From Alphaproteobacteria bacterium (GTDB lineage: Bacteria > Pseudomonadota > Alphaproteobacteria > ATCC43930 > CGMCC-115725), in the NCBI GenBank assembly GCA_019241915.1, contig JAFAWI010000677.1:1-6657 (forward strand): a stretch of DNA of 6,657 nt. The letters run 5' to 3'. A program made the position numbers and the translations under genes. Under the pieces are notes generated by a model. The model searched no databases and was not told where the DNA came from. It was given only the letters and a program-made list of their open reading frames with translations. Positions 5,691 to 6,657 of this stretch are shown here, piece by piece. The stretch's first letter is position 1. Every line of letters begins with the position of its first letter.

Positions 5691-6464
5691 ATGGCATTCG
5701 CGTCGATCCTGATCACCGGAGGGTCCAGCGGCCTCGGCGCGGCGCTGGCGCGTTCTTATGCGGGGCCGGACGTGGCGTTGGGGCTGATCGGACGCGACGA
5801 GGGGCGGCTCGCGGCAGTTGCCGCTGAGTGCCGCCGGTCCGGCGCGACAGTCGAGGCCGCGGCGATCGACGTCGCCGACGGCGCGGCGCTCGGCCAATGG
5901 ATCGCCGCATTCGACCGGGCGCATCCTGTCGATCTGGTCGTTGCCAATGCCGGCACTTCGGCCGGCCCCGGGCGCCGCGATCCGTGCGAGGCGGCAGAGA
6001 CGACGCTGCGCCAGATCGCGGTCAACCTGCTCGGTGCGGTTCATACCGTGGCGCCGTTGATGCCGGCGATGGCGGCCCGCGGCGGCGGCCGGATTGCGCT
6101 GATCGCGTCGGTCGCCGCCTATCGCGGGCTGGCCTATTCGCCGGGCTACTGCGCCAGCAAAGCCGGGCTGCGGGTGTACGGCGAGGCGTTGCGTGCGCTC
6201 GCTGCGCCGCATGGTGTCGGTGTCACGGTCGTGTGCCCCGGCTTTTTTGCGTCGCGCATGACCGACCGCTGGGACGGGCCGCGCCCATTGATGATCGACA
6301 CCGAACGCGCGGCGCACCGCGTGAGACGCGGCATCGACCGCGGCCGCGGCCGGGTGACGTTTCCGTGGCCGCTCGCCTGGGGTTTGCGGCTGTGCGACAT
6401 GCTGCCGGCGCGGCTCGCCGACGCGATTGTGCGGCAGATCCGCTTTCGCATTCGACCCGCTTGA
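5691..6464 (+). CDS. Short-chain dehydrogenase/reductase (SDR), classical type
   Basis: The gene encodes 257 aa, normal for a classical SDR. The cofactor motif T9-G-G-S-S-G-L-G16 starts strand 1. D60 in AIDVAD contacts the adenine, and N86-A-G88 stabilises the sheet. The catalytic tetrad is N112 (in VNLLGAV), S140 (in LIASVAAY), Y153 and K157 (in GYCASKAG). The C-P-G motif at 182-184 closes the nicotinamide site. It should oxidise or reduce a hydroxyl/carbonyl substrate with NAD(P)(H) in the cytoplasm. The C-terminal 35 residues (VTFPWPLAWGL, DMLPARLADAIV, then a basic end) are amphipathic and could touch the membrane. The substrate is unknown. The frame is open upstream for a long way antisense to rmlB, but homology begins at this ATG, so the extension is rejected. 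The ribosome site is weak (CTGGG about 9 nt upstream). Its stop overlaps the start of the next gene, indicating translational coupling. Confidence 0.92.
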   Translation: MAFASILITGGSSGLGAALARSYAGPDVALGLIGRDEGRLAAVAAECRRSGATVEAAAIDVADGAALGQWIAAFDRAHPVDLVVANAGTSAGPGRRDPCEAAETTLRQIAVNLLGAVHTVAPLMPAMAARGGGRIALIASVAAYRGLAYSPGYCASKAGLRVYGEALRALAAPHGVGVTVVCPGFFASRMTDRWDGPRPLMIDTERAAHRVRRGIDRGRGRVTFPWPLAWGLRLCDMLPARLADAIVRQIRFRIRPA

Positions 6465-6657
6465 GCGCGCTCTGGCATTTCGCGATCGGACTGGGGTTGG
6501 CCACGGTTGGCTGGCGCGCGCCTCGCCGTGTCGCCGGCGCCCGCGGCCGCGGATGGACCGCGGTGCTCGACGCCGCACCGCTCGCGGTGGTAACGGCGGT
6601 GCTGCTATTGGCGAGCGGGTGCCCAATGTTTTCCGGCGTTGCCGCGCTGGCGCTCGG
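6461..6657 (+). CDS. N-terminal fragment of a multi-pass membrane protein (runs off the right edge)
   Basis: An open frame begins at TTG 6461, overlapping the TGA of the SDR gene in a TTGA junction, and stays open to the window edge (65 complete codons). The translation starts with a hydrophobic segment (ALWHFAIGLGLATVGW, 3-18), then a strongly basic loop (RAPRRVAGARGRG, 19-31), then a second hydrophobic segment (PLAVVTAVLLLASG, 40-53) and the start of further hydrophobic sequence (FSGVAALALG). The basic loop between the first two segments suggests it faces the cytoplasm. The pattern would suit the N-terminal membrane domain of an LTA-synthase/sulfatase-like phosphoglycerol transferase of the kind found near polysaccharide genes, but this identification is a guess from style. 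The 4-base stop/start overlap implies co-translation with the SDR. An alternative ATG at 6625 would lose the first two segments. Confidence 0.6.
   Translation, partial: MSALWHFAIGLGLATVGWRAPRRVAGARGRGWTAVLDAAPLAVVTAVLLLASGCPMFSGVAALAL

Overview
This is a high-GC stretch with alphaproteobacterial character. The protein types and the small CCCTC/GAGGG palindromes suggest Hyphomicrobiales, possibly a Bradyrhizobium-like lineage. That placement is inference from gene style, because there is no rRNA or other marker here. I see no tRNA or rRNA gene, CRISPR array, transposase or phage gene, so this looks like an ordinary chromosomal region, possibly at the edge of a surface-polysaccharide locus.

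Layout: on the left, the plus strand carries the last 44 codons of an enoyl-CoA hydratase-like gene (to 137). A 109-bp gap with a nested palindrome follows, then a complete PuuE/NodB-like polysaccharide deacetylase-fold gene (247-1140). A 173-bp convergent gap (1141-1313) holds a small GAGA-tetraloop hairpin and a larger inverted repeat whose left arm is a triplicated 8-bp unit. From there to 5543 four genes lie on the minus strand. In transcription order they are rmlB (dTDP-glucose 4,6-dehydratase, 5543-4473), a PLP-dependent class I/II aminotransferase (4447-3224), a class-C beta-lactamase-like serine hydrolase (3148-1988) and a DUF4410-like lipoprotein (1931-1314). The gaps are 25, 75 and 56 bp, so they could share one transcript, although their functions do not form an obvious pathway.

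Divergent from rmlB, across a 147-bp gap, the plus strand has a classical short-chain dehydrogenase (5691-6464). Its stop codon overlaps the TTG start of a membrane-protein gene that runs off the right edge (6461 onward). RmlB supplies dTDP-4-keto-6-deoxyglucose for deoxysugars in surface polysaccharides. The SDR and membrane-protein pair, divergent from rmlB, fits a polysaccharide or cell-envelope setting, but that is inference. The remaining genes look like general metabolism: beta-oxidation, amino-acid transamination and ester or peptide hydrolysis.

I found no convincing new multi-gene system. The points most worth a second look are the repeat-built hairpin at 1194-1282, the deacetylase homologue lacking the usual metal-binding residues, the solitary rmlB upstream of an amino-acid-type aminotransferase, and the truncated membrane protein at the right edge.
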